Part shown: piece by piece, positions 30,106 to 43,297 of the stretch
Layout: the number at the start of each line of letters is the position of its first letter
Numbering within the stretch: the stretch's first letter is position 1
Assembly: GCF_963678635.1 (NCBI RefSeq)
Contig: NW_026971193.1
Coordinates: forward strand, 1 to 64,000
Length of the DNA: 64,000 nt
Reading direction: 5' to 3'
Origin: Symsagittifera roscoffensis
Lineage: Eukaryota; Xenacoelomorpha; Acoela; Convolutidae
Translations under genes and position numbers: made by a program
Notes under the pieces: generated by a model
What the model was told of the DNA's origin: nothing
Databases searched by the model: none
What the model saw: only the letters and a program-made list of their open reading frames with translations

Positions 30106-32569
30106 CGCCACACAAGTCGGAAGAGTGCCGAGCGGAAATAGAAATGTTGCTTGAATACGACATGATAGAACCCTCGAAATCGCCATGGGCTTGCGGCGTA
30201 GTAATGGCGAAAAAGAAAGGGGGCAGCTTAGGTTTTGTTGCGACTTTCGTTACTTGAACGCGTTAACGATAAAAGATGCGTACCCGATACCGCGAATAGA
30301 CGAGAGCCTCTCTATGTTTGGTGATGCCAAGTTCTTCACCACATTGGACTTGGGTTCTGCCGTCTGGCAGGTCCCTCTGCGGAAGAAGGATAGAGAGAAA
30401 ACCGGATTCGCGTGCAAATTAGGGTTGTACCAGTGGAAGAGGATGCCCTTCGGCTTGTGCAACGCAACGGCCACTTTTCAAAGACTGATGGCTCAGGCTT
30501 TGACCAGAGTGACAAAGAAGTACGGGAACCTTGTGATGTGTTACGTGGACGACGTGGTCATAGCGACACCAACCCTGGAAGACCATATTGATCGGATCGA
30601 TGAGGTCTTTGGATGCATGAAAAGAGCAGGCTTGAAGTGCAAACCATCGAAAAGTGAAATCCTTAGGGATTCAATCAAGTACCTGGGAAGAATGGTGGAC
30701 AGGCATGGTGTGAGGCCAGACCCGGAAGCAGTAGAAGCAGTGTTGACATGGAAGGCTCCCAGAACGGACACACAGCCCCACACAGCCCAGCCAACTACTA
30801 CCGGGAGTTCAAAAAAAGGATATGCGGACAAGGTGTATCCGATGCAGAAGCTGATGCGCAACAAAGGGAAAAAGTTCGAATGGAACGATGAAGCAGAAGT
30901 TGCCTCCGAGAACATAAAGCGGGAACTGTGCGAAGCGCCAGTGCTAGGCATGCCTACAGAAAAGGGCATGTATGTTCTTGACACAGACGCATCGGTAGTA
31001 GCCATCTCAGGAATATTGCATCAGGAGCAAGAATGGAATGGAAGAACGGTTCTCCGTCCCATTGCATACGGCAGCAAGGTCTTGAGTGACACTGAGATGA
31101 AATATGGCGCACCAAATGCAGAAATGTTTGCAGTAGTCACATTTGTGGAAAAATACCTCGCATACTTGGGGAGCGCTCCCTTTAAGTTACGCGTAGACAA
31201 CAGAGCGTTATCCTGGTTGAAGACCTACTCGATGGATCAGAGTTATATTGGTAGATGGATAGTAAGATTGGATGGCTACCATATGATAATCGAACACAGG
31301 ATGCGTGATAAACACCAGAACGCTGACAGCCTCAGCAAGAAAACTGAGTTCTATGAAAGATTGGAGCAGAAGCAAGCCAATCAGGCAGAAATAAAGGAAG
31401 GATTTTCGTTTCTGGACAAAGAAACTTATGAAGCGCTTCCCTTAACGAGATGGTTGGATAAGTCTGGACATCCAATTCCAGGGCATCCTGAGTTACCTGT
31501 AGAGAAAGCAGCCGAGATAAAGATCCTATCCAAGGTGGACCCGGTCCCCTTGGATCTGTTGCTGCGCTCAAACCTGGTCCAACAAGAACTCTCTCGCATG
31601 AACATAAATAGCCTATCATTATTGGATAAAACGGTGCAGGTCACACCGCAAATGATGCGGATGCTGGGTGGATTGTTAGAAAGAGAAGTGACCAGAGATG
31701 ACCCCGAGTGGACAGCAGCAGTGGCTCCACTAACAATCAGGGAGAAGATGAAGATCATGCCGTCCAGACGACAACACGAAGAGAACGAGAGGGATTGTAG
31801 GACAATAGTTCAGCAACTAGTATCCTCAATACCCCACGAGATTTTAACCAGTACTTCTTACGGACGGAAAGAACAGGGGAGCAGTACGCGAAGGAAAACC
31901 GTTACTTTTGTGGACCTGGATAAAGAAGGCGAGAAGGTAGAACAAAACCTGCTGCAAGATTGTTTGTCCGGGGAGACGAACAATGAGAAGAGCCAGCGAG
32001 TACAAGATCAACACCCGGGACAAGAAAGTTTGTCCGGGGAGTCTGAGATAGATGAAAAAGTTCCTGATGAGAAACAGGACCTGGGGAGCAAGGTTTTGTC
32101 TGGGGTGTTCAGATGGATGCGAAGAAGGCACAGACATGATCGAGAGGAGCGTGCAGACTCCATCACAACCTCTTCAACAGATGACAATTCCCGAAACTCA
32201 GGAATTGACACCTATTCAGACAGGAACTCGAGCTCGGGATCAGAACTGTCTGAACTAGCGATCCACACACTACTAGTGGAAACTCGGGCAAGGGATCTGG
32301 ACAGAGAGGTGTACCAGGATCCTGACAGTGATCGCTACCTTATACCAAGCGAAAGAGTCTTTGACAACGCAGCGGATGATTTGGAGACAATAGCTGTATC
32401 GAAACGTTCGATAAGTCTGATGCCACAAAGAGAGGTAGTCAGGACTGATCTCCAGCCGTTCAAGCAAGAAACACAGCCGCTGGCGAAGATTTGGTGCGTG
32501 AAGATGGAAGAAGACCCACACCAGCTCAATTTAAAGAGGATTAATGAATTAAAATCTATTCATAAATAG
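30106..32569 (+). pseudogene. Reverse transcriptase, RNase H and Pol linker of element A
   Basis: A long open frame from 30185 covers RT fingers/palm (LDLGSAVWQVPL, MPFGLCNATATFQRLM), the catalytic YVDD at 30542-30553, RNase H-like domain (LDTDASVVAISGIL, then EHRMRDKHQNADSLSKK) and the linker up to TAG at 32567. Damage: a missing G near 30220 joins the frame out of phase to the upstream spacer, so the RT start is lost. A segment near 30773-30815 is altered so that FLGFANYY of element B reads as unrelated residues, out of phase. From 31242 it is the duplicated block. RT would copy RNA to cDNA; this copy is inactive. Confidence 0.85.
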
Positions 32570-35500
32570 TTTTCAATGAAATCCGAAACAGACGACGGCT
32601 TATTGAGCTGCTCAACTCACCCGGAACGCCCCTCGTCATATGAACTAAAATCTGACAAACCGGTTTTGCCAGAGATAGAACATTTAAAAGGGAAAATAGG
32701 TGAGAGAGATTTCGAAAAATTGCGGGACCTCTTAAATCGGAACGCAGATGTATTTTCAAAACATAAGGCGGATATCGGTTGCTGTAATTTCGTCGAACAC
32801 GAAATTGAACTTGAAGAGGGCGCCGTTCCCCATAGGGAAGGCGCAAGACGAATGACGCCACACAAGTCGGAAGCGTGCCGAGCGGAAATAGAAATGTTGC
32901 TTGAATACGACATGATAGAACCCTCGAAATTGCCATGTCGAAATCGAATAGTCAGATGAGGGTCATGAAGACGTACTTGAACGCGAGATACAGACTCTTG
33001 GAGCTCCTAAGGGCGCAGAGAAATGATCGCATGACAAGCAACCTGAAAAGGTGGATCGAGAATGGTTCTCCGTATAAAGGGGACCTCGAGGAAGATAGTT
33101 ATCGTATCCTGAGACAGTACTTCATGCAGAAGGAAGGGAGGTTATATTTGAACAAGGACGGGATTGTGGCTTGCAAAAGAAGAGAAGAAGACAGAGTCCT
33201 ACACAAGTATAAAACAACAGACAGTGAACAGATAGGGCAGATCTATTTGGGTGAGGAGGAACTCAAAGTCCGCAGGATAGGTCATGACGCCATGATGGAA
33301 CAAGATGCAGTACACATTGGGTATGAAGCAGATGTGACCGCACATCTGCTCGACACCAACGGAAAGAAAATCGGAGTCACGGGGCTGCTGGACACAGCAG
33401 CGGTAGTGAGTGTGATGCCAATAAAAACTTGAGAAAGAATGGGCTTCACGAGGGAAGATCTGATTCCAACGAATCTCCGACTGGCTGCCGCCAATCGAGG
33501 AGCAATCTACGTAGCCGGAAGAACACCAATAACGGTTCTCCTCATGGGAGGACGGGTTCTTTGGATGAGCTTCCTAGTGGTAGAAAATTTGGACGACGCC
33601 GACCAATTCATCTTGGGCAGAGATTTTGTCAGGAGTTTTGACGTGATGATTGACTTGAACAACGGTCTGATACGGATTAGAAACCCGGACCGGAAGTATG
33701 TTAAGAAACCGATTAAGAGGATAATAACAGACGAAAACAAGGTACCAATTTTTTTAGATAGAAAAGTGAAACTACAGCCAGGACTTTAAATTAAATTCGT
33801 TGAGCGATAGTAAACAGGTTTGTTTAGTACCGAATCCAAATAGTCAGAGTTCGGTGATTTTAGGCCGGAGCTTCTCGGTAACGCGAAACGGACTGTGTGT
33901 CAGTGTGTTATTGAACACGCTGGACACCACGGTTTCAATCCAGCGTGGAAAGAAGCTTGGTTACGCTTTGCCGATGAGGACAGACTATGAGGAGACACAA
34001 AACTTGAAGAAACATAGTGTGAAAGACTGTCCTTATCATGCCAATAAAGATAAAATTTTAAAGAGGATTAATGAATTAAAATCTATTCATAAATAGTTTT
34101 CAATGAAATCCGAAACAGAAGACGGCTTATTGAGCTGCTCGACTCTCCCGGAACGCCCCTCGTCATATGAACTAGAATCTGACAAACCGGTTTTGCCAGA
34201 GATAGAACACTTAAAAGGGAAAATAGGTGAGGGAGATTTCGAAAAATTGCGGGACCTCTTAAATCGGAACGCAGATGTATTTTCAAAACATAAGGCGGAT
34301 ATCGGTTGCTTTAATTTCGTCGAACACGAAATCGAACTTGAAGAGGGCGCCGTTCCCCATAGGGAAGGCGCAAGACGAATGACGCCACACAAGTCGGAAG
34401 CGTGCCGAGCGGAAATAGAAATGTTGCTTGAATACGACATGATCGAACCCTCGAAATCGCCATGTCGAAATCGAATAGTCAGATGAGGGTCATGAAGACG
34501 TACTTGAAGGCGAGATACAGACTCTTGGATCTCCTAAGGGCGCAGAGAAATGATCCCATGACAAGCAACCTGAAAAGGTGGATCGAGAATGGTTCTCCGG
34601 ATAAAGGGGACCTCGAGGAAGATAGTTATCGTATCCTGAGACAGTACTTCATGCAGAAGGAAGGGAGGTTATATTTGAACAAGGACGGGATTGTGGCTTG
34701 CAAAAGAAGAGAAGAAGACAGAGTCCTTTACAAGTATAAAACAACAGACAGTGAACAGATAGGGCAGATCTATTTGGGTGAGGAGGAACTCAAAGTCCGC
34801 AGGATAGGCCACGACGCCATGATGGAACAAGATGCAGTACACATTGGGTATGAAGCAGATGTGACCGCACATCTGCTCGACACCAACGGAAAGAAAATCG
34901 GAGTCACAGGGCTGCTGGACACAGGAGCGTTAGTGAGTGTGATGCCAATAAAAACTTGGGAAAGAATGGGCTTCACGAGGGAAGATCTGATTCCAACGAA
35001 TCTCCGACTGGCTGCCGCCAGTCGAGGAGCGATCTACGTAGCCGGAAGAACACCAATAACAGTTCTCCTCATGGGAGGACGGGTTCTTTGGATGAGCTTC
35101 CTAGTGGTAGAAAATTTGGACGACGCCGACCAATTCATCTTGGGCAGAGATTTCGTCAGGAGTTTTGACGTGATGATTGACTTGAACAACGGTCTGATAC
35201 GGATTAGAAACCCGGACCGGAAGTATGTTAAGAAACCGATCAATAGGATAATAACAGACGAACCAAGGTACCAATTTTTTTAGATAGAAAAGTGAAACTA
35301 CAGCCAAGGACTTTAAATTAAATTCGTTATGCGATAGTAAACAGGTTTGTTTAGTACCGAATCCAAATAGTCAGAGTTCGGTGATTTTAGGCCGGAGCTT
35401 CTCGGTAACGCGAAACGGACTGTGTGTCAGTGTGTTCTTGAACACGCTGGACACCACGGTTTCAATCCAGCGTGGAAAGAAGCTTGGTTACGCTTTGCCG

Positions 35501-37491
35501 ATGAGGACAGACTATGAAGAGACACAAAACTTGAAGAAACATAGTGTGAAAGACTGTCCTTATCATGCCAATAAAGATAAAATTTTAAAGAGGATTAATG
35601 AATTAAAATCTATTCATAAATAGTTTTCAATGAAATCCGAAACAGACGACGGCTTATTGAGCTGCTCGACTCTCCCGGAACGCCCCTCGTCATATGAACT
35701 AGAATCTGACAAACCGGTTTTGCCAGAGATAGAACACTTAAAAGGGAAAATAGGTGAGGGAGATTTCGAAAAATTGCGGGACCTCTTAAATCGGAACGCA
35801 GATGTATTTTCAAAACATAAGGCGGATATCGGTTGCTTTAATTTCGTCGAACACGAAATCGAACTTGAAGAGGGCGCCGTTCCCCATAGGGAAGGCGCAA
35901 GACGAATGACGCCACACAAGTCGGAAGCGTGCCGAGCGGAAATAGAAATGTTGCTTGAATACGACATGATAGAACCCTCGAAATCGCCATGTCGAAATCG
36001 AATAGTCAGATGAGGGTCATGAAGACGTACTTGAAGGCGAGATACAGACTCTTGGATCTCCTAAGGGCGCAGAGAAATGATCGCATGACAAGCAACCTGA
36101 AAAGGTGGATCGAGAATGGTTCTCCGGATAAAGGGGACCTCGAGGAAGATAGTTATCGTATCCTGAGACAGTACTTCATGCAGAAGGAAGGGAGGTAATA
36201 TTTGAACAAGGACGGGATTGTGGCTTGCAAAAGAAGAGAAGAAGACAGAGTCCTTTACAAGTATAAAACAACAGACAGTGAACAGATAGGGCAGATCTAT
36301 TTGGGTGAGGAGGAACTCAAAGTCCGCAGGATAGGCCATGACGCCATGATGGAACAAGATGCAGTACACATTGGGTATGAAGCAGATGTGACCGCACATC
36401 TGCTCGACACCAACGGAAAGAAAATCGGAGTCACAGGGCTGCTGGACACAGGAGCGTTAGTGAGTGTGATGCCAATAAAAACTTGGGAAAGAATGGGCTT
36501 CACGAGGGAAGATCTGATTCCAACGAATCTCCGACTGGCTGCCGCCAGTCGAGGAGCGATCTACGTAGCCGGAAGAACACCAATAACAGTTCTCCTCATG
36601 GGAGGACGGGTTCTTTGGATGAGCTTCCTAGTGGTAGAAAATTTGGACGACGCCGACCAATTCATCTTGGGCAGAGATTTCGTCAGGAGTTTTGACGTGA
36701 TGATTGACTTGAACAACGGTCTGATACGGATTAGAAACCCGGACCGGAAGTATGTTAAGAAACCGATCAATAGGATAATAACAGATGAACCAAGGTACCA
36801 ATTTTTTTAGATAGAAAAGTGAAACTACAGCCAAGGACTTTAAATTAAATTCGTTATGCGATAGTAAACAGGTTTGTTTAGTACCGAATCCAAATAGTCA
36901 GAGTTCGGTGATTTTAGGCCGGAGCTTCTCGGTAACGCGAAACGGACTGTGTGTCAGTGTGTTCATGAACACGCTGGACACCACGGTTTCAATCCAGCGT
37001 GGAAAGAAGCTTGGTTACGCTTTACCGATGAGGACAGACTATGAAGAGACACAAAACTTGAAGAAACATAGTGTGAAAGACTGTCCTTATCATGCCAATA
37101 AAGATAAAATTTTAAAGAGGATTAATGAATTAAAATCTATTCATAAATAGTTTTCAATGAAATCCAAAACAGACGACGGCTTATTGAGCTGCTCGACTCT
37201 CCCGGAACGCCCCTCGTCATATAAACTAGAATCTGACAAACCGGTTTTGCCAGAGATAGAACACTTAAAAGGGAAAATAGGTGAGGGAGATTTCGAAAAA
37301 TTGCGGGACCTCTTAAATCGGAACGCAGATGTATTTTCAAAACATAAGGCGGATATCGGTTGCTGTAATTTCGTCGAACACGAAATCGAACTTGAAGAGG
37401 GCGCCGTTCTCCCACACAAGTCGGAAGCGTTCCGAGCGGAAATAGAAATGCTGCTTGAACACGACATGATAGAACCCTCGAAATCGCCATG
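32531..37491 (+). repeat. 1527-bp tandem array of chimeric Pol modules (element A)
   Basis: Same structure as 1290-6250. Here the full upstream context is visible: an ordinary gag-PR-RT-RNase H-linker series precedes the array and a single integrase follows it. The array therefore sits between linker and integrase and replaces a direct linker-to-integrase join seen in element B at about 62905. Fusion frames with intact DTG are at 34462-35283 and 36202-36810; the first unit (32935-33432) has DTA. Confidence 0.9.
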
Positions 37492-38598
37492 TCGAAATCG
37501 AATAGTCAGATGAGGGTCATGAAGACGTACTTGAAGGCGAGATACAGACTCTCGGATCTCCTAAGGGCGCAGAGAAATGATCGCATGACAAGCAACCTGA
37601 AAAGGTGGATCGAGAATGGTTCTCCGGATAAAGGGGACCTCGAGGAAGATAGTTATCGTATCCTGAGACAGTACTTCATGCAGAAGGAAGGGAGGCTATG
37701 TTTGAACAAGGACGGGTTTGTGGCTTGCAAAAGAAGAGAAGAAGACAGAGTCCTATACAAGTATAACGCGATAGTGTTGCCGCAACTCTATCAGACAGAA
37801 CTATTATTCAGGTCGCATGATCAGATGGGCCATCAGGGGATCGATAAAGTATATCAGAGAATCCTGAAGCGCTTTGAGTGGTCTGGAATGAAAAAGGCAT
37901 GCGAGAAGTGGGTAACAGCATTTCTGTCATGCCAACAGGTCAAGGATCCAAGGAAATTGCGATTTCCTTTACAATCGTTCGAATCGTCTGAATTCAACGA
38001 GGTGGTGCAGATAGATCACCAAAAGATATGCATGACAGACAGTGGTTAGAATCAGGTGTTGGTCATGATAGATCATTTTACGAAGTATGCAGAGGCCGTG
38101 CCCTGCATAACTGCCTCGGCGGAAGAGACATGCGACCACTTGATCAATACGTGGATAGCGAGACATGGTTGTCCGATGACGTTTCAATCGGATAATGGAA
38201 CAGCTTTCGTAGGAGAGCTTACGAAAGAGCTTATGAGACGCTCACAGGTTGCTCAGGCTCACTCCACATCACACCACCCCCAGACGAATGGCTTAGTGGA
38301 AAGACAGAATAGGACGTTAGTGTCGATGCTGAGAGTATATTGTTCCAGGTACATGACCGATTGGGACAGATACCTTCCACAGGTGATGGGAGCCTATAAT
38401 AGCACGCAACACTCCACCACTGGAGATAGTCCACACATGATGCTAACTGGACACGAGAAGTCTTTACCCTTAAACTTTTTCTACCCAGAGTATGAGGGAA
38501 AGAAAACGTCCCCACAGGTCTACGTGAGGGATGTAATCAGACGTCAACAGGAGTTGAACGATTTGTGTAGACGAAATACTGTAGATGAAAAAATTTGA
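37492..38598 (+). pseudogene. Integrase of element A, broken
   Basis: Same lesions as the A' copy: the first Cys of the zinc-finger CxxC is Phe (37921-37923), a TAG at 38047-38049 follows the first catalytic Asp, and a frame change lies near 38580. The second Asp and the Glu of the DDE triad are still encoded (38056-38598). Confidence 0.88.
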
Positions 38599-39149
38599 CA
38601 TGAAAGCAGCTGGTGCAAAAGCTTACAAGGTGGGAGATTACGTATGGGTATTTCAGAACGTTATACCACCGAAAGGAACGAAAAAGCTCCTAAAAAAGTG
38701 GAGGGGACCCTTCATGATTACGGAAGTGCATCAGGTGGGACGCTTTTACAGACTGAGTACTGGCCGAGCCGCTCATTACGAAAACATTAAGCCACACAAT
38801 CCATCGACAGAAGACTGGTGTATACCTGCAGACATGGAAGAAGGGGATTAGCTAATGATGGATCCTGCTTGTGAGGTCAACGAGAAGGGCACGAGGGAGA
38901 TGAACGATGGAAACAAAGTCGTGGAGGAAGGAACGAATACACCGCTGGACCTGGATCCAAACGAGGTGATCGAAGCGGACGATGAAACCTTACCCTACGC
39001 AGAGGAGGATTGGCAGGATCCCGTACAGATGGAGGTTCCCAAGAATTTGGAACCGGATCTTCCGTTCACGATGCAGACTCGTCAGAGTGACGGGAAGACC
39101 CATAAAGAGATATAATCCTTACGGTGACGACTTTGTATGGATAGGATAG
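38585..39149 (+). pseudogene. Integrase C-terminal domain and Pol tail (element A)
   Basis: The GPY/F-like module (KKWRGPFMITEV) lies in 38585-38851, an acidic tail follows in 38855-39115, and KRYNPYGDDFVWIG with TAG is at 39147-39149. The three stretches are in different frames. Confidence 0.7.
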
Positions 39150-40154
39150 ATAGATCTGAAGAAGATAGTGGAAGAAGTAGTGGGTCTAGAAGAAAAAACG
39201 GTGTCACAAGACATTGACATAGTCGATGATCACGACGATGAGTGGGTCGACGACCGGTCGAAACCAGAGGTAGAATCCGACGACGAGAAACAGCAGTCAT
39301 ATGAACAAGACTTGACGAACCTGCGTGTCTTAGAATGGCTGAACGAAATGACGTCGGACCCAAAGGAGACCAGTGTCAGGATTCAAGACGTAGATCGTGA
39401 AAGCATAAAATACATGAAGACCAAACGAGATGATCCTTCCTGGGCTGCCCAGGAAGGGCTATTACTCTTTCCGGCTTCCAATCTCGATTTGATACCCGGT
39501 ATGCGATCAACGGGGACGTCGATGGATATTTTTGTCCGGGGAGTGGGGGTAAGACTTACCCACACTGAAAACTTGATAGTAAAAAATTTAAGATTAGCAA
39601 GAAAAACAGGAGACTTAGAAGCAGAAACAGGCGAAGAACCTAAGAAACCTGACATAGGGAGGGTAGTTGAGTCATATTTTAACTTACCAAATGAATATTC
39701 AAGTAACATAATACTAACAGACCGTGATTTTATACTCACAAATAGAACATGTGCGATAGCAATCACGACAGACATGAGTTTTAGGACAGCGTTAGCGGCA
39801 GATTTTAAGAGAGAATATAAAAACATAGAGTTCCTATGGAAGCAAAGACCAGGGATAGGGGGCGTAGCAGCCTTACCTCCGGCGGCGTCACAGATACCGG
39901 GAAAATACCTATGCTTCTTGGTAACGAGGGCGACGGAGAAGCAGCACATGGACCCGGAAAACCTAGTCTTGTCCTTGACGAGATTGAGAGACTTCCTCGT
40001 GGAAATGGACGTGAAGGAGCTTTCGCTTCCAGTGTACGACCCGAACAGAGGACGACTGCACACTCGAGAACTGTACGCGCTGGTACAAGTGATATTCTCT
40101 GATACTAATATACAAGTATATTTACATAAGAAATATTACTTAAGTATAGGCTGA
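39150..40154 (+). CDS. ORF2 of element A: macrodomain-like
   Basis: Its sequence is identical to 7909-8913. It begins directly after the Pol TAG in the same frame, with no early ATG. The C-terminal 140 residues have the strand/helix order of TARG1/Poa1-type macrodomains, with a non-canonical loop (PVYDPNRGRL) where the active-site GCGLD loop is expected. In element A it stands behind complete if decayed gag-pol, showing that the domain belongs to the element and was not picked up only in the duplicated piece. Confidence 0.6.
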   Translation: MDLKKIVEEVVGLEEKTVSQDIDIVDDHDDEWVDDRSKPEVESDDEKQQSYEQDLTNLRVLEWLNEMTSDPKETSVRIQDVDRESIKYMKTKRDDPSWAAQEGLLLFPASNLDLIPGMRSTGTSMDIFVRGVGVRLTHTENLIVKNLRLARKTGDLEAETGEEPKKPDIGRVVESYFNLPNEYSSNIILTDRDFILTNRTCAIAITTDMSFRTALAADFKREYKNIEFLWKQRPGIGGVAALPPAASQIPGKYLCFLVTRATEKQHMDPENLVLSLTRLRDFLVEMDVKELSLPVYDPNRGRLHTRELYALVQVIFSDTNIQVYLHKKYYLSIG

Positions 40155-40435
40155 GTGACGGGCGTGAGGGTATTAGGCTAAAGACTAAGTTAAATGATAT
40201 GTGTGATATGTATGTTATGTGAAGTGTTATGTTAGTAAGATCTTGGGTAAGAAGGGGTTAGTGACCATGAACAACTGAATGACGATCTTAGGAATAGATC
40301 CAAAGTTTGGACTGTCCAATCTTAGATCGAATTCCAAAATTTTAGAGACCGATTGATTTTAATAAGTTTTAGGATTTAAGTTTTAAAAATCTTTTTACCT
40401 GACTGTTTTTAAGTAAATTTTAACGAGAAGTTAAG
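40155..40435 (+). other. ORF2/ORF3 spacer (element A)
   Basis: Same as 8914-9194, with a candidate splice acceptor tract CTGACTGTTTTTAAG near 40400. The second copy of the spacer is 43026-43297. Confidence 0.35.
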
Positions 40436-40945
40436 GTGATCCTGACTAGTGTGAAACCGGAGTTGAAAGTAGGAGGAAGGTTTCAGACGAGAACCTTCCT
40501 AGCACCCTTCGGCTGTGAGGAAATCAAAGTGGTCCATGGAGAAGAGGAAGATGGATCGGCCGGCACACTGATCATACCGAAATTTCCGGAAGGGGCGGAC
40601 AAGGAAAGGCAAGGTCGCTCAAGCTCGAAGAAGGATATGTCGGAAGGAGATGACGGACAGGGAGGAAGCCGTCAAGCGGAAGAACCCATGCATCAAGATG
40701 CAAGTCAAGCTGGTGGGGAAGACGACAGGGCATCGACAAGAGGAGTATCCAGCTTGGATTTCAATATCTTCAGTGATCTTGAGAAAAACGCGGTTACGTT
40801 GGCGGCGACTGAGCCAGCGGATGAAGGCATTTCGACACTGGAACCTCCGTCAGCCTTTACAGAAATGAAACGAAATTTACCGGAGAGCAGCTCTCCTGGC
40901 AATTCGAGAAATAACTGGAGCAACCTTAGAAATGGAAATACTTAG
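40436..40945 (+). pseudogene. ORF3 truncated copy (element A)
   Basis: Same as 9195-9704: 162 codons of ORF3, then truncated by the 680-bp deletion. Acidic and low-complexity. Confidence 0.6.
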
Positions 40946-42425
40946 CCAATGTGGAGAAAGCACGATGAAAGACTTTAAACCATCTCCCATGAACCACGGA
41001 AAGGGAAGTGTCGCAGGAAAACTAGTACCAGTGGAGTATAACCGACTGACAGTGTCGGAGACTGTGTCAATAGATGAACCCGCCGGTGGATACATGGAGA
41101 TGTTAGAATACCGAATGTCGGCTAGAGGGTATGTGATGGCTCTGGAAGACGAAATGGCCATGGAAGGTTATCTGGAGACAATGTTGCGAGGCACCACCCT
41201 CAAGCAGAAGGCGTATGGGACTTTAGCGTCATCCGAGATGCAGGCAGAAACGATCGAGCAGTTAGTGAGCCTTCCATGGAAAGCAGTGGTGTTGAAGTAC
41301 TTCGAAGAGGAAATGAGGACTACGCCGAGAATGCACGCTCTCATGGCAGTACCTTACGTGAGAACCGAAATACAATTGAGGTTCGCCTGGTGCATGATGG
41401 GATTAACTCGCGGGCAGTGTTGCTTAGATTCTGGACGTCGAGGATTGTAACGATTAAGAGCGCTAATAATCCACAGACCAAATTGGGACTGGTCTTGGAA
41501 GAAGAGGTGACTGCACCTTCCGTACCAAAATCCGACAAAAGAGTGGAGTTTGGGTTGGGCTTCTCAGATGAACTACTGAGAACGAGCTTGATGGTAGTGT
41601 GGGAACTGATGAGACCATCATGGTGTCCTAGTCCCAATGCTGACTCGATATTACGGGCGACACAAGATGTGCAGAGGGAGCTGAACGCAGACTGTAATCA
41701 GCGTGACCTTAATATCATATATAATGTGATGATAACAGCCTCTAGGAGCAACGGGGAAGACAAAGTGGAGTTGCCTGGCTGGGGACCAGAGGACTGGGTC
41801 AAACCTGGTGGCTGTCTGGCGGAAATCTGTGGACTGGAAGGTCATGTTTGTGGAGGTGACCCTAGAGAGACAACACAAGCAATTGACGGAACTGATCGCA
41901 GATTGCCATGGAGGAACCGAGGTGAATCTAGTGACTGCACTAGGATTCTACAGCATGTTTGGTTCTTTAGAGTCACTGTTGAACCTAGAACAGAAACATG
42001 AGATGGTCACAGCCATCAGTGTAGAAGTGTTCCCAGGAGTTCTGCAAACTGAGCAAAAGTACATAGGAAAATGGAGGGAAGCGATCGAGACGGAATTGAA
42101 CATCAGACATAGTGAGTCTTATTGTAGACCATCAGGAGCACGATATTTGGTGGGATCGACATTGGCTCCAATGTGCAAGAGTAGATACCCGGTGCATTTC
42201 GTGGCTGTGGATGTAAAGAGTACGAGAACAATCGTGGATCAAGCCTTCTCAGTGCCAAAGTGTGTGCGATTAACGAGAATATCCGAAAAATCTTACGAGT
42301 TGCTATGTAAGATGTTCTCAGCAGTTCCAGAGAGAACAAGGGAGGAGTTGGAATCGATTCTGGGAAGGAAGTTCATGGGATACGTGAGTGGGAACTTCAG
42401 TGACTTTGAAAGACAGAAACAGTGA
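40932..42425 (+). pseudogene. ORF4 deletion copy (element A)
   Basis: Same as 9691-11184: three frames, 40932-41450, 41276-42001 and 41808-42425. The single noticed difference from A' lies in the 41276 frame, where Ala replaces Thr. Confidence 0.6.
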
Positions 42426-42479
42426 GGATCAACCGTTACAGATTACAATACAGTAGACGAGAATGATGAAGTCCACCGA

Positions 42480-43025
42480 GTGATGATGGAAGTGGAACCA
42501 TTACTGGAAGCTTCGGGAAAACGCAATTGGAGGAGCATCATATTGACACATGACGAGTTTCCCTGCCACTGCTTGCTGCAGACCTTGTGGTATCCCGAGC
42601 GTAGTAATCTGGTATTGATCTGGGACTCTGGAGAGCTGCTCTCCATGGGTTTACCAGACTCATCACGGCCCATAACAATAGTGATAGTGGGAGTTATGAT
42701 GGCGATACGATGGCTGGAAGCTCATGTGAGAGAGAACAATAGACAGGAAGCGCCAACGAGAGAAATACCGGGAAAATACCTATGCTTCTTGGTAACGAGG
42801 GCGACGGAGAAGCAGCACATGGACCCGGAAAACCTAGTCTTGTCCTTGACGAGATTGAGAGACTTCCTCGTGGAAATGGACGTGAAGGAGCTTTCGCTTC
42901 CAGTGTACGACTCGAACAGAGGACGACTGCACACTCGAGAACTGTACGCGCTGGTACAAGTGATATTCTCTGATACTAATATACAAGTATATATACATAA
43001 GAAATATTACTTAAGTATAGGCTGA
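42480..43025 (+). pseudogene. Chimeric ORF4/macrodomain frame (element A)
   Basis: Same in-frame fusion as 11239-11784, crossing the tandem junction at about 42764. Confidence 0.65.
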
Positions 43026-43297
43026 GTGACGGGCGTGAGGGTATTAGGCTAAAGACTAAGTTGTATGATATGTGTGATATGTATGTTATGTTATGTGTTA
43101 TGTTAGTAAGATCTTGGGTAAGAAGGGGTTAGTGACCATGAACAACTGAATGACGATCTTAGGAATAGATCCAAATTTTGGACTGTCCAATCTTAGATCA
43201 AATTCCAAAATTTTAGAGACCGATTGATTTTAATAAATTTTAGGATAAAAATTTTTTTACCTGACTGTTTTTAAGTAAATTTTAACTAGAAGTTAAG